Shown piece after piece: positions 1 through 5,927 of a DNA stretch of 7,218 bases; within the stretch, counting starts at the first letter, position 1; every line of letters begins with the position of its first letter. Origin of the DNA: Firmicutes bacterium UBA1047 (GTDB lineage: Bacteria > Bacillota > Clostridia > Tissierellales > Sedimentibacteraceae); assembly GCA_002316585.1 (NCBI GenBank), contig DCDU01000007.1, positions 355 through 7,572 of the forward strand, given 5' to 3'. The position numbers were made by a program, and so were the translations under genes. The notes under the pieces were generated by a model. It did not search any database. It was not told the DNA's origin and was given only the letters and a program-made list of their open reading frames with translations.

Positions 1-19
1 TTGAAGGTTGGATAATAAA

Positions 20-997
20 ATGGCATTGAAGCATAAGAGAAACTCCCTTATATTTCAAGGGAAAAACAAGAATAACAAATATTTTGAGGGATGGTATTTT
101 AAACAGGTATCCTCCGACTTGAAAAATATAATCAGCATCATACCCGGGATTGCAAAAAACAATACAGATTCTCATTCCTTTATTCAGGTAATAATTTCAC
201 ATGCTCTTGAAGGCAGAATACAGCTTAAAACCCAATATTACAGGTTTTTTGTCAATGACTTTAAATATACGGATGAACCGTTTTGCTTAACAATAGGTGA
301 TAATATATTTACCGACCAGGGTATGAAGCTCAATCTTTCAAATGATGAATATTCCATACAAGGCAGCATTAGTTTTTCCGGGTTTACTAAAATTAAAAGA
401 AACATTTTTTCACCGGATGCAATGGGGTATTTTTCATACCTGCCCTTTATGGAGTGCTACCATGACATTATAAGCATGAACCATAAGCTAAAAGGTGTTT
501 TGACGGTAAATAGAGAAGTTTTTGACTTGAATAACGGCAGAGGGTATATAGAGAAAGACTGGGGAACATCATTTCCAAAAGAATACATATGGCTTCAATC
601 AAATCATTTCGGCGATACGGATGCAAGCATTATGTTTTCACTTGCCCACATACCGTTCTTAGGCTCCTCCTTTAAAGGTTTTATCTGCAACCTTACTTTT
701 AACGGATGCGAGTACAGGTTTGCCACCTATAATAACAGCAAGGCTGTAAAAACTTCTTATTCGGGTAATTTTATAGAGCTTGCTGTAACTAAGGGAAAAT
801 ATGCTCTTATGATTAAAGCGGAAATCTGCAGAGATTCGGGTGGACTAAAGGCACCGGTTAATGGGGCAATGGATAATATAATAAAGGAAGGTCTGACCGG
901 GTTAGTTGATATTAGATTATTGAAGGATTCAAAGGTTTTGTTTGCAGGTAAAGGCAATCCATGCGCCATTGAATTGATATTCTCCTCGGGGTTATAA
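20..997 (+). CDS. Tocopherol-cyclase-family protein (lipocalin-like), function in bacteria unclear
   Basis: The 325-residue product carries the two hallmark blocks of the tocopherol cyclase family (plant VTE1 relatives): YFEGWYFKQ at residues 21-29, and YIEKDWGTSFP at 176-186 followed by WLQSNHF at 191-197. Plant members close the chromanol ring of tocopherol. Clostridia do not make tocopherol, so the bacterial substrate is unknown; a role with a lipid or isoprenoid is only inference. No signal peptide or membrane segment is visible. An in-frame TGA at 2-4 proves that the start lies inside the window. ATG at 20 is preferred over TTG at 8, because GAAGG at 3-7 abuts the TTG but lies 12 nt before the ATG, a long but usable spacing. 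The protein ends CAIELIFSSGL. The last few residues may be read from the junction with the following remnant, so the native C-terminus may be slightly altered. Family assignment is firm, function is not. Confidence 0.85.
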   Translation: MALKHKRNSLIFQGKNKNNKYFEGWYFKQVSSDLKNIISIIPGIAKNNTDSHSFIQVIISHALEGRIQLKTQYYRFFVNDFKYTDEPFCLTIGDNIFTDQGMKLNLSNDEYSIQGSISFSGFTKIKRNIFSPDAMGYFSYLPFMECYHDIISMNHKLKGVLTVNREVFDLNNGRGYIEKDWGTSFPKEYIWLQSNHFGDTDASIMFSLAHIPFLGSSFKGFICNLTFNGCEYRFATYNNSKAVKTSYSGNFIELAVTKGKYALMIKAEICRDSGGLKAPVNGAMDNIIKEGLTGLVDIRLLKDSKVLFAGKGNPCAIELIFSSGL

Positions 998-1192
998 AGG
1001 AGAAGTAGTATATAAGGATAATGGAGGATCAATCTGCAGATCCTGGAACTGGCGCGAATCAGTAAGAACCATGCTTACCGAAAATACGAAAAATGCTTTT
1101 TTGTGTATTGAATCGGTTGATGAAAGACGAGCAGAAGACTTGGAGAATGCAATAAAGGATTTGGCAAAGCTGATTCAGGACAACTTGGGAGG
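978..1192 (+). pseudogene. C-terminal remnant of a stand-alone B3/4-domain protein
   Basis: Frame 3 is open from 978 (after a TGA at 975-977) to a TAA at 1230-1232. From about residue YKGEVVYKDNGG it reads like the end of stand-alone B3/4-domain proteins, which are related to the B3/B4 tRNA-editing region of the phenylalanyl-tRNA synthetase beta subunit. The clearest stretch is ICRSWNWRESVRTMLTE followed by TKNAFLCIE and a helical tail ending in DNLGG. Only about 70 of the family's roughly 220-240 residues remain: the N-terminal two thirds and any start codon are missing. The first in-frame ATG, at 1071, has only a weak upstream purine stretch. Around 1190 the similarity passes to SfsA in another frame, so the codons to 1232 are not native. 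The reading frame is otherwise unbroken, which suggests a recent deletion. The family call rests on remembered motifs, not a search. Confidence 0.72.
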
Positions 1193-1528
1193 TACATTGA
1201 AGCAAATAACAGAAAAATATTTGTTGAAGTAAAAGGTGTTACATTAGAAGAAAACGGTGTTGTAATGTTTCCCGATGCCCCTACAGAAAGGGGATTAAAG
1301 CATTTAAACGAGCTTTCGGAAAGTGTGGATGACGGATATGATGCTTATGTATGCTTTGTTATACAGATGAAAGATGTATTATATTTTACACCTAATTACA
1401 GAACTCATTATGAATTCGGAGAAGCATTGAAACGTATTACGAAAAAAGGTGTAAATTTGATTGCTTTAGACTGTGAAGTGACAAAAGACAGCATTACAGC
1501 CGGCAATTTAGTCGGAATTATTCTGTAG
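1190..1528 (+). pseudogene. sfsA: C-terminal half of SfsA (sugar fermentation stimulation protein)
   Basis: The frame from about 1190 to the TAG at 1526-1528 gives some 112 residues matching the second half of SfsA: RKIFVEVKGVTLEENG, then FPDAPTERGLKHLNEL, then YFTPNYRTHYEFGEAL and a terminal LIALDCEVT. Intact SfsA is about 230 residues, with an N-terminal OB-like domain and a C-terminal restriction-endonuclease-like domain; its physiological role is poorly defined. Here the OB-like half is gone. The retained EVK triad segment is present, but the SR-x-D segment that precedes it in family members is cut off right at the junction with the B3/4 remnant. An internal ATG at 1265 could start an 87-codon product but has no convincing ribosome-binding site and would omit the EVK segment. 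The remnant has no frameshift or internal stop. It lies 174 nt before ku. It is almost certainly non-functional as SfsA. Confidence 0.88.
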
Positions 1529-1551
1529 TGCAAAATAGCAAATGATAAACT

Positions 1552-1585
1552 AAGCGGCATTATGAGATGAGTTATAAAGCGGCAT
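1552..1585 (+). repeat. Pair of 9-bp direct repeats upstream of ku
   Basis: AAGCGGCAT occurs at 1552-1560 and again at 1577-1585, a centre-to-centre distance of 25 bp. A looser relative, TATGCGGTAAG, starts at 1604. The repeats sit in the leader between the sfsA remnant and ku. They could be operator half-sites or chance; no known regulator site is recognised. Confidence 0.35.
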
Positions 1586-1645
1586 AAGGGGCAGCAGTGA
1601 AATTATGCGGTAAGGTGTACAAATAAAACCGTAGGAGCAAGGACA

Positions 1646-1651
1646 TATAAT
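1646..1651 (+). promoter_or_regulatory. Possible -10 box for the ku-ligD operon
   Basis: A perfect TATAAT lies 52 nt before the ku start codon. No acceptable -35 hexamer is found 15-19 bp upstream (the region reads AAATAAAACC), and there is no extended-10 TG. In Bacillus subtilis ku and ligD are expressed in the forespore under sigma-G; I do not see a good sigma-G -35/-10 pair here. Transcription could also run in from the genes upstream, since no terminator hairpin was seen after the sfsA remnant. Confidence 0.28.
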
Positions 1652-1702
1652 CCAAAGTATAGAAGCGAAATAATTGGCAACAATAACCGCGGAGGTGTTT
1701 TT

Positions 1703-2476
1703 ATGATATCACATAAATCGGTTATTACTTTCGGTATGGTTGCAATTCCAATAGCAATGTATACAGCTACACAGGACAATGACATTCACTTTAATCAGCT
1801 GCATAAGGAAGACAACAGCCGCATCAGATACAAGAAGACCTGCGGTCACTGCGGCAAGGAAATCAATTCTAAAGATATTGTTAAAGGATATGAATATGAT
1901 AAGGACAAGTATGTAGTTATTACAGATGAGGAAATTGAGAAAATAAAAACAGAAAAAGAAAAATCCATTCAAATTCTGCATTTTGCGGAGTTAAACCAAA
2001 TTTCTCCCGTTTACTATGAAAAAACCTATCAGGCCGCTCCTGAGGCAGGCGGTGAAAAAGCATTTGAGCTGCTGCGCTCTGCTTTAATGGCGGAGCAAAA
2101 GATTGCCGTCGGACGGACCGTAATGGGTACCAAAGACACTTTGATGGCGATAATCCCAAGAGAGGACGGCATACTTATTTCCACAATGTTCTATGCCGAT
2201 GAAATCAAGGATTTGCAGAAACCATATACCAAGCCGGAAGTATCGGAGCAGGAGCTGAATATGGCAAAGCTGCTGATTAATTCCATGGACACTCCCTTTG
2301 ACCCTTCAAAATACAAAGATGAATATCAGGCTAAACTTCGTGAGCTGATTGAAGCAAAAATTGCAGGAAAAGAAGTTGTGGCTACGGAAACTGAAAGTGC
2401 CGGCAAGGTTATCGACCTTATGGAGGCTCTTAAGGTCAGCGTAGAAAAAGCTAAGAAGGATAAGGAATCGGCTTAA
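1703..2476 (+). CDS. ku: Ku, DNA end-binding protein of bacterial NHEJ
   Basis: Bacterial Ku forms a homodimeric ring that threads onto double-strand break ends, protects them and recruits LigD. The 257-residue product follows the family from its first residues: ITFGMVAIPIAMYTAT at 8-23, the FNQLHKEDNSRIRYKK block at 30-45, and a CGHCG knuckle with Cys47 and Cys50. Next come ISPVYYEKTY at 100-109 and the region MFYADEIKD at 162-170, where other members have LLWPDEIRD. The beta-barrel core is complete. After about residue 220 comes a short lysine-containing tail ending VEKAKKDKESA, rather than the long basic extension of some actinobacterial Kus. The start is set by GGAGGTG at 1691-1697, 5 nt before the ATG, the strongest ribosome-binding site on the plus strand. 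ligD follows after 4 nt. The whole length and all core blocks look intact, so a functional protein is expected. Confidence 0.97.
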   Translation: MISHKSVITFGMVAIPIAMYTATQDNDIHFNQLHKEDNSRIRYKKTCGHCGKEINSKDIVKGYEYDKDKYVVITDEEIEKIKTEKEKSIQILHFAELNQISPVYYEKTYQAAPEAGGEKAFELLRSALMAEQKIAVGRTVMGTKDTLMAIIPREDGILISTMFYADEIKDLQKPYTKPEVSEQELNMAKLLINSMDTPFDPSKYKDEYQAKLRELIEAKIAGKEVVATETESAGKVIDLMEALKVSVEKAKKDKESA

Positions 2477-2480
2477 TCTT

Positions 2481-4922
2481 ATGACTGTACAATTAAACGA
2501 ATATAATGAAAAAAGAAATTTTGAAAAAACCTTGGAGCCGAAAGGAAGGACAGAAAATTCCGAAGAAAGCCTGAGATTTGTTGTACAGCATCATTTAGCC
2601 CGAAGTAAGCATTACGATTTGCGCTTGGAATGGAATGGTGTTCTTTTAAGCTGGGCAGTTCCAAAAGGTCCTTCCTATGATACGCATGACAAGAGATTAG
2701 CGGTTCATGTGGAGGACCACCCGTTGGAATACAGGGATTTTGAGGGTACTATTCCTAAGGGAGAGTACGGCGGCGGGGTGGTTATGCTTTGGGATGAAGG
2801 ATATTGGGAGCCTTATGTTAATGTCGAAGAAGGACTTGATAAGGGAATGCTTAAATTCATTCTGAAAGGAAGACGATTAAAAGGCAAGTGGGCATTGATA
2901 CGGTTAAAAGGAAAGATGGGCGAAACCAAGGATAATTGGCTTTTACTGAAAGAAAAAGATGAGTATGTCAAGACTGAAAACGGAATATCCGAATTTACCG
3001 TCAGCATCAGGACCGGACGAACCATGTCTGAAATTGAAGAAGGTCAAGATGAGAAAATTACCAAAAACCCATTCGGCATGGCAGAGGTACAGCTTGCAAA
3101 ATTAGTCAGGACTATTCCCGAAGGCGAGGATTGGCTTTATGAACTGAAATACGACGGTTACAGAATATTGGCTTTTGTGGAAGGAAACAATGTACGGCTT
3201 GTAACAAGAAACGGGAATGATTTAACAAAGCGATTTTATGAAATAGCCTCGGTGCTTACGGACTTGGCTAAAGGAAGAGCCTTTGTTTTGGACGGCGAAA
3301 TAGTTATTACCGATGATTCGGGCAGGACAGATTTTCAGGCTCTGCAGAATTATTTAAAAAATCAAAAATCACAAAACTTAACTTATATAGTTTTTGATAT
3401 TCTTGCAATTGACGGAGAAGATATTCGAACACAGCCTTTAATCAAAAGAAAGGCAAAGCTTGAAGCTTTGTTGGAGGATGCACCCAATTTTCTATATTAC
3501 AGCCGGCATGTGAAAGGAAACGGGAAAGAAAGCTTTGCTGCAGCGTGCGAATCAAATATGGAAGGCATAATCGGCAAAAAATCCGATTCAATTTACAGCG
3601 GAACAAGAAATGGTGACTGGATAAAGATGAAATGCGATAAAAGACAGGAATTTGTTATCGGAGGATATATTCTTTCCGATAAAAGAGTTAGTGGAGTAAG
3701 CTCCCTTCTCTTAGGTATTTACGAGAGGGAGGAATTAGTTTATGCAGGACGTGCAGGTACCGGGATATCTGAAAATGATATGAAGCTACTTGAGAAAAAG
3801 TTTGAAAATATAAAAAGGACGGAATCACCCTTTAAGCAAGTGCCTAAAATAAGGTCAAATGAAAGAATTACTTGGCTTGAACCTGAATTGGCGGCGGAAA
3901 TTAAATTTGCCGAATGGACCAAGGAGAATCTTTTGAGGCAGGCAAGCTTCAAAGGGCTGCGTATAGACAAGAATCCTAAGGATATAAAAAGAGAGAACGC
4001 AGAGGATGCGGCAGAGTTTCAGCCGGTTGCCGGAGAAGAAAAATCAAGGTCAGCAAAATCAAGGGACCTTGTTATTGAAGGAGTAAAAATTTCAAATCCG
4101 GACAAGGTAATATTCAATGCTCCGGAAATTACAAAAGAAGATATGATTCGATATTATTTGAGGATTTCAGAGCGCATGCTGCCATATGTGAGACACAGAG
4201 TGCTTACTATTGTTCGGTGTCCCAAGGGTGTCTCGAAATCATGCTTTTATAAAAAGCATCCGGGTCCCGGCATCAAAGGAATTGTGACATTACCCGTTGT
4301 CAGTACCGGCAGTAGTGAAACAGAGGAATATTATTATATTGAAAATATAACCGGTCTTATATCCGAGGCGCAGATGGGTACATTGGAATTTCATATTTGG
4401 GGAAGCAGTGCCGATAAGCTTGAAATGCCGGATATGATGGTATTTGATTTAGACCCAGATGAAGGAATGGATTTAAGCAGAGTGCGTCAAGGTGCGGAGG
4501 ATATTAAAAGTATCCTTGATGAGCTGTCTTTAGCTTCTTATCTTAAGACCAGCGGCGGCAAAGGATACCATGTTGTTGTGCCCCTGAAGCCTTTTGCGGA
4601 TTGGGAAAGGTTTCGTGATTTTGCAAGGCAGGTTGCGGAAGTAATGGAGAATAAGTGGCCAGAGCGCTACACCGCCAATGTGAGAAAGGCTAATCGCAAA
4701 GGCAAAATATTTATCGACTGGATTCGAAACGCAAGAGGTGCTACAAGCATTGCTCCCTACTCTTTAAGAGCTAAAGAAGGAGCCAAAGTATCCATGCCCA
4801 TCTCCTGGGACGAACTTTATACCGTTGCTCCCGACGGAATCAATATGGAGGATGCCCTTTTCAGAATTGAGGGAAATGACCCCTGGGAAGGTTTTTTCCG
4901 TAATAATCAGATGCTTAAATAG
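2481..4922 (+). CDS. ligD: LigD, multifunctional NHEJ ATP-dependent DNA ligase (PE-LIG-POL)
   Basis: The 813-residue protein joins three enzymes. Residues 1 to about 180 are the 3'-phosphoesterase (PE): the HHLARSKHYDLRLE segment gives His38, His44, Asp46 and Arg48, with Lys62, His80 and Tyr84 further on, in the spacing of the Pseudomonas enzyme's active site. Residues about 200-500 are the ATP-dependent ligase (LIG): KYDGYR with adenylated Lys223, DGE at 271-273, EGIIGKK at 361-367, WIKMK at 380-384, and RQASFKGLR near 486-494 closing the OB fold. Residues about 528-805 are the primase-like polymerase (POL): FDLDPD with Asp656 and Asp658, SGGKGYH at 691-697, and a third acidic residue, Asp746, in FIDWIRN. 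The order and length match Pseudomonas LigD rather than the mycobacterial POL-PE-LIG form; B. subtilis lacks PE. One PE position differs: RNF at 12-14 where homologues usually have RDF. The start lies 4 nt after ku; the only SD-like sequence, AAGGA at 2462-2466, is distant, so translational coupling to ku is likely. Confidence 0.97.
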   Translation: MTVQLNEYNEKRNFEKTLEPKGRTENSEESLRFVVQHHLARSKHYDLRLEWNGVLLSWAVPKGPSYDTHDKRLAVHVEDHPLEYRDFEGTIPKGEYGGGVVMLWDEGYWEPYVNVEEGLDKGMLKFILKGRRLKGKWALIRLKGKMGETKDNWLLLKEKDEYVKTENGISEFTVSIRTGRTMSEIEEGQDEKITKNPFGMAEVQLAKLVRTIPEGEDWLYELKYDGYRILAFVEGNNVRLVTRNGNDLTKRFYEIASVLTDLAKGRAFVLDGEIVITDDSGRTDFQALQNYLKNQKSQNLTYIVFDILAIDGEDIRTQPLIKRKAKLEALLEDAPNFLYYSRHVKGNGKESFAAACESNMEGIIGKKSDSIYSGTRNGDWIKMKCDKRQEFVIGGYILSDKRVSGVSSLLLGIYEREELVYAGRAGTGISENDMKLLEKKFENIKRTESPFKQVPKIRSNERITWLEPELAAEIKFAEWTKENLLRQASFKGLRIDKNPKDIKRENAEDAAEFQPVAGEEKSRSAKSRDLVIEGVKISNPDKVIFNAPEITKEDMIRYYLRISERMLPYVRHRVLTIVRCPKGVSKSCFYKKHPGPGIKGIVTLPVVSTGSSETEEYYYIENITGLISEAQMGTLEFHIWGSSADKLEMPDMMVFDLDPDEGMDLSRVRQGAEDIKSILDELSLASYLKTSGGKGYHVVVPLKPFADWERFRDFARQVAEVMENKWPERYTANVRKANRKGKIFIDWIRNARGATSIAPYSLRAKEGAKVSMPISWDELYTVAPDGINMEDALFRIEGNDPWEGFFRNNQMLK

Positions 4923-4953
4923 ATGGAACCTACAGGCTGACTGTAGGTTCCAT
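4923..4953. terminator. Perfect 13-bp inverted repeat between convergent genes, probable two-way terminator
   Basis: ATGGAACCTACAG (4923-4935), loop GCTGA, then CTGTAGGTTCCAT (4941-4953) form an uninterrupted 13-bp stem that starts at the base right after the ligD stop. It is equally stable from either strand, fitting a shared terminator for ligD and the carboxypeptidase gene. Neither side has a proper T-run (TACAGTTAATG on the plus side, CTATTTAAGC on the minus side), so it may act mainly as an RNA 3'-end stabiliser, or terminate weakly. The right arm and loop also encode the last carboxypeptidase residues. Confidence 0.62.
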
Positions 4954-5853
4954 TACAGTTAATGTATTATTGTAAGTATCAAGATTTGTAACCGCACCTA
5001 TAGGTATAGCCATTTTATAGACTCCGTGTCCTGAAGCTAAGTTGGTCATAAGCGGCTTTCCTAAGGGGACAATCACTTCATTTATTATGTCGTCATATGA
5101 TTTTCCGTAATTTGCATAACACCCTGAGCATTCTCCCATTATAATTCCCGCACAATCTCTGAACTTGCCGGCATGCAGCAAGTGAGAAATCATTCTGTAA
5201 ACACGGCTTGCCGCTTCGTGAGTTTCTTCAATAAATAAAATTCTGCCTGTAGTATCCACTTCAAAGGGCGTTCCCAAGGTATCAACAAAGGATGTAAGGT
5301 TTCCTCCGACAATAGTGCCTGTTACATTTCCCGGAACTCTGCTTATTAACGGCATTCCGGGCGGATTTTCGAGCGGTCTGGGTGAAGTTAACGATGATGT
5401 GGCCGCAAAAAACTGATTGAAGTTATATGGCGGGGTGGTAGGCCTGAAATCTATTAACAGCAAACTATGAAAGGTAATTAAGTCTGCCAATGTGTACAGG
5501 ACATTCAATAAGACTGTTATATCGCTGTATCCCGTAATAATTTTCGGATTAAGCCTTATTTTGTCATAATCAAGATACGGAATGATATCCGAAACTCCCG
5601 TACCTCCTCTTGTAGGTATAATAGCTCTTACGTCAGGGTTCATAAACATATTCATTAAATCTGAGGCACGCTCCATAGGCGAAGCGGCAACAATACCGTC
5701 ATCGGAATACACATGTTCGCCCACAATAACATTATAGCCCATAGATTGCAGGGTTTGTATTCTTGAGTCAATTGATTCCGCATCCCGCGGGCTGCCTAAG
5801 GTAACTATTCCTATGGTATCACCGGTTCGCAAGATAGGTGGTCTGATAGCCAT
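4930..5853 (-). CDS. LD-carboxypeptidase, peptidase family S66 (LdcA/MccF-like)
   Basis: S66 enzymes are serine peptidases with a Ser-Glu-His triad. LdcA members act in the cytoplasm in cell-wall recycling, removing the terminal D-Ala from muropeptide tetrapeptides; MccF members instead inactivate microcin C. The 307-residue product, normal family length, shows GDTIGIVTLGSP at the N-terminus and PTRGGTGVSD at 80-89. The nucleophile Ser110 lies in GYSDIT, Glu209 in LFIEE, and His276 in GHG. No signal peptide or membrane segment is seen, in keeping with a cytoplasmic enzyme. The start is fixed by AGGAGGG (plus-strand 5859-5865), 5 nt before the ATG. The stop codon and last seven codons lie inside the hairpin shared with the ligD 3' end. 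It follows the MATE transporter gene by 74 nt on the same strand. Recycling LdcA is the default reading; an immunity role like MccF cannot be excluded from sequence alone. Confidence 0.92.
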   Translation of the reverse strand: MAIRPPILRTGDTIGIVTLGSPRDAESIDSRIQTLQSMGYNVIVGEHVYSDDGIVAASPMERASDLMNMFMNPDVRAIIPTRGGTGVSDIIPYLDYDKIRLNPKIITGYSDITVLLNVLYTLADLITFHSLLLIDFRPTTPPYNFNQFFAATSSLTSPRPLENPPGMPLISRVPGNVTGTIVGGNLTSFVDTLGTPFEVDTTGRILFIEETHEAASRVYRMISHLLHAGKFRDCAGIIMGECSGCYANYGKSYDDIINEVIVPLGKPLMTNLASGHGVYKMAIPIGAVTNLDTYNNTLTVMEPTVSL

Positions 5854-5890
5854 TTATGCCCTCCTAAATAATATCCCTTTTTACTTAATT

Positions 5891-5919
5891 AGTATATGAA
5901 GAAATATTATGTTGGTTAA
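5891..5919 (-). promoter_or_regulatory. Possible promoter for the LD-carboxypeptidase gene
   Basis: Reading leftward on the minus strand, TTAACC (plus 5914-5919) and TATACT (plus 5891-5896) are separated by 17 bp. They match the sigma-A -35 and -10 hexamers at 4 of 6 and 5 of 6 positions. The site lies in the 74-nt gap between the MATE stop and the carboxypeptidase start, with the -10 about 37 nt before the ATG. It would allow separate expression, but AT-rich spacers often give such matches. Confidence 0.33.
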
Positions 5920-5927
5920 CAATTATC

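Noticed and set aside
757..1032. 91-codon open frame on the minus strand
   Set aside because: Antisense to the tocopherol-cyclase-like gene and the B3/4 remnant; no family resemblance, no good ribosome-binding site.
1071..1232. 53-codon plus-strand frame starting at an ATG
   Set aside because: It is the B3/4 remnant read from an internal Met, and its last codons are out-of-frame SfsA sequence; weak ribosome-binding site.
1607..1690. GCGGT and ACCGC as arms of a leader hairpin or riboswitch
   Set aside because: Five base pairs across a loop of about 75 nt, with no further nested stems or known riboswitch motif.
1603..1981. Minus-strand frames over the ku leader and 5' half of ku
   Set aside because: Shadows of the clear ku coding frame; hydrophobic composition arises from the complementary strand.
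2813..3970. Minus-strand frames inside ligD
   Set aside because: Antisense to a fully conserved ligD reading frame; no start signals.
5911..5922. GTTGGTTAACAA as an operator palindrome
   Set aside because: Only the central GTTAAC is symmetric; too short to support a binding site.
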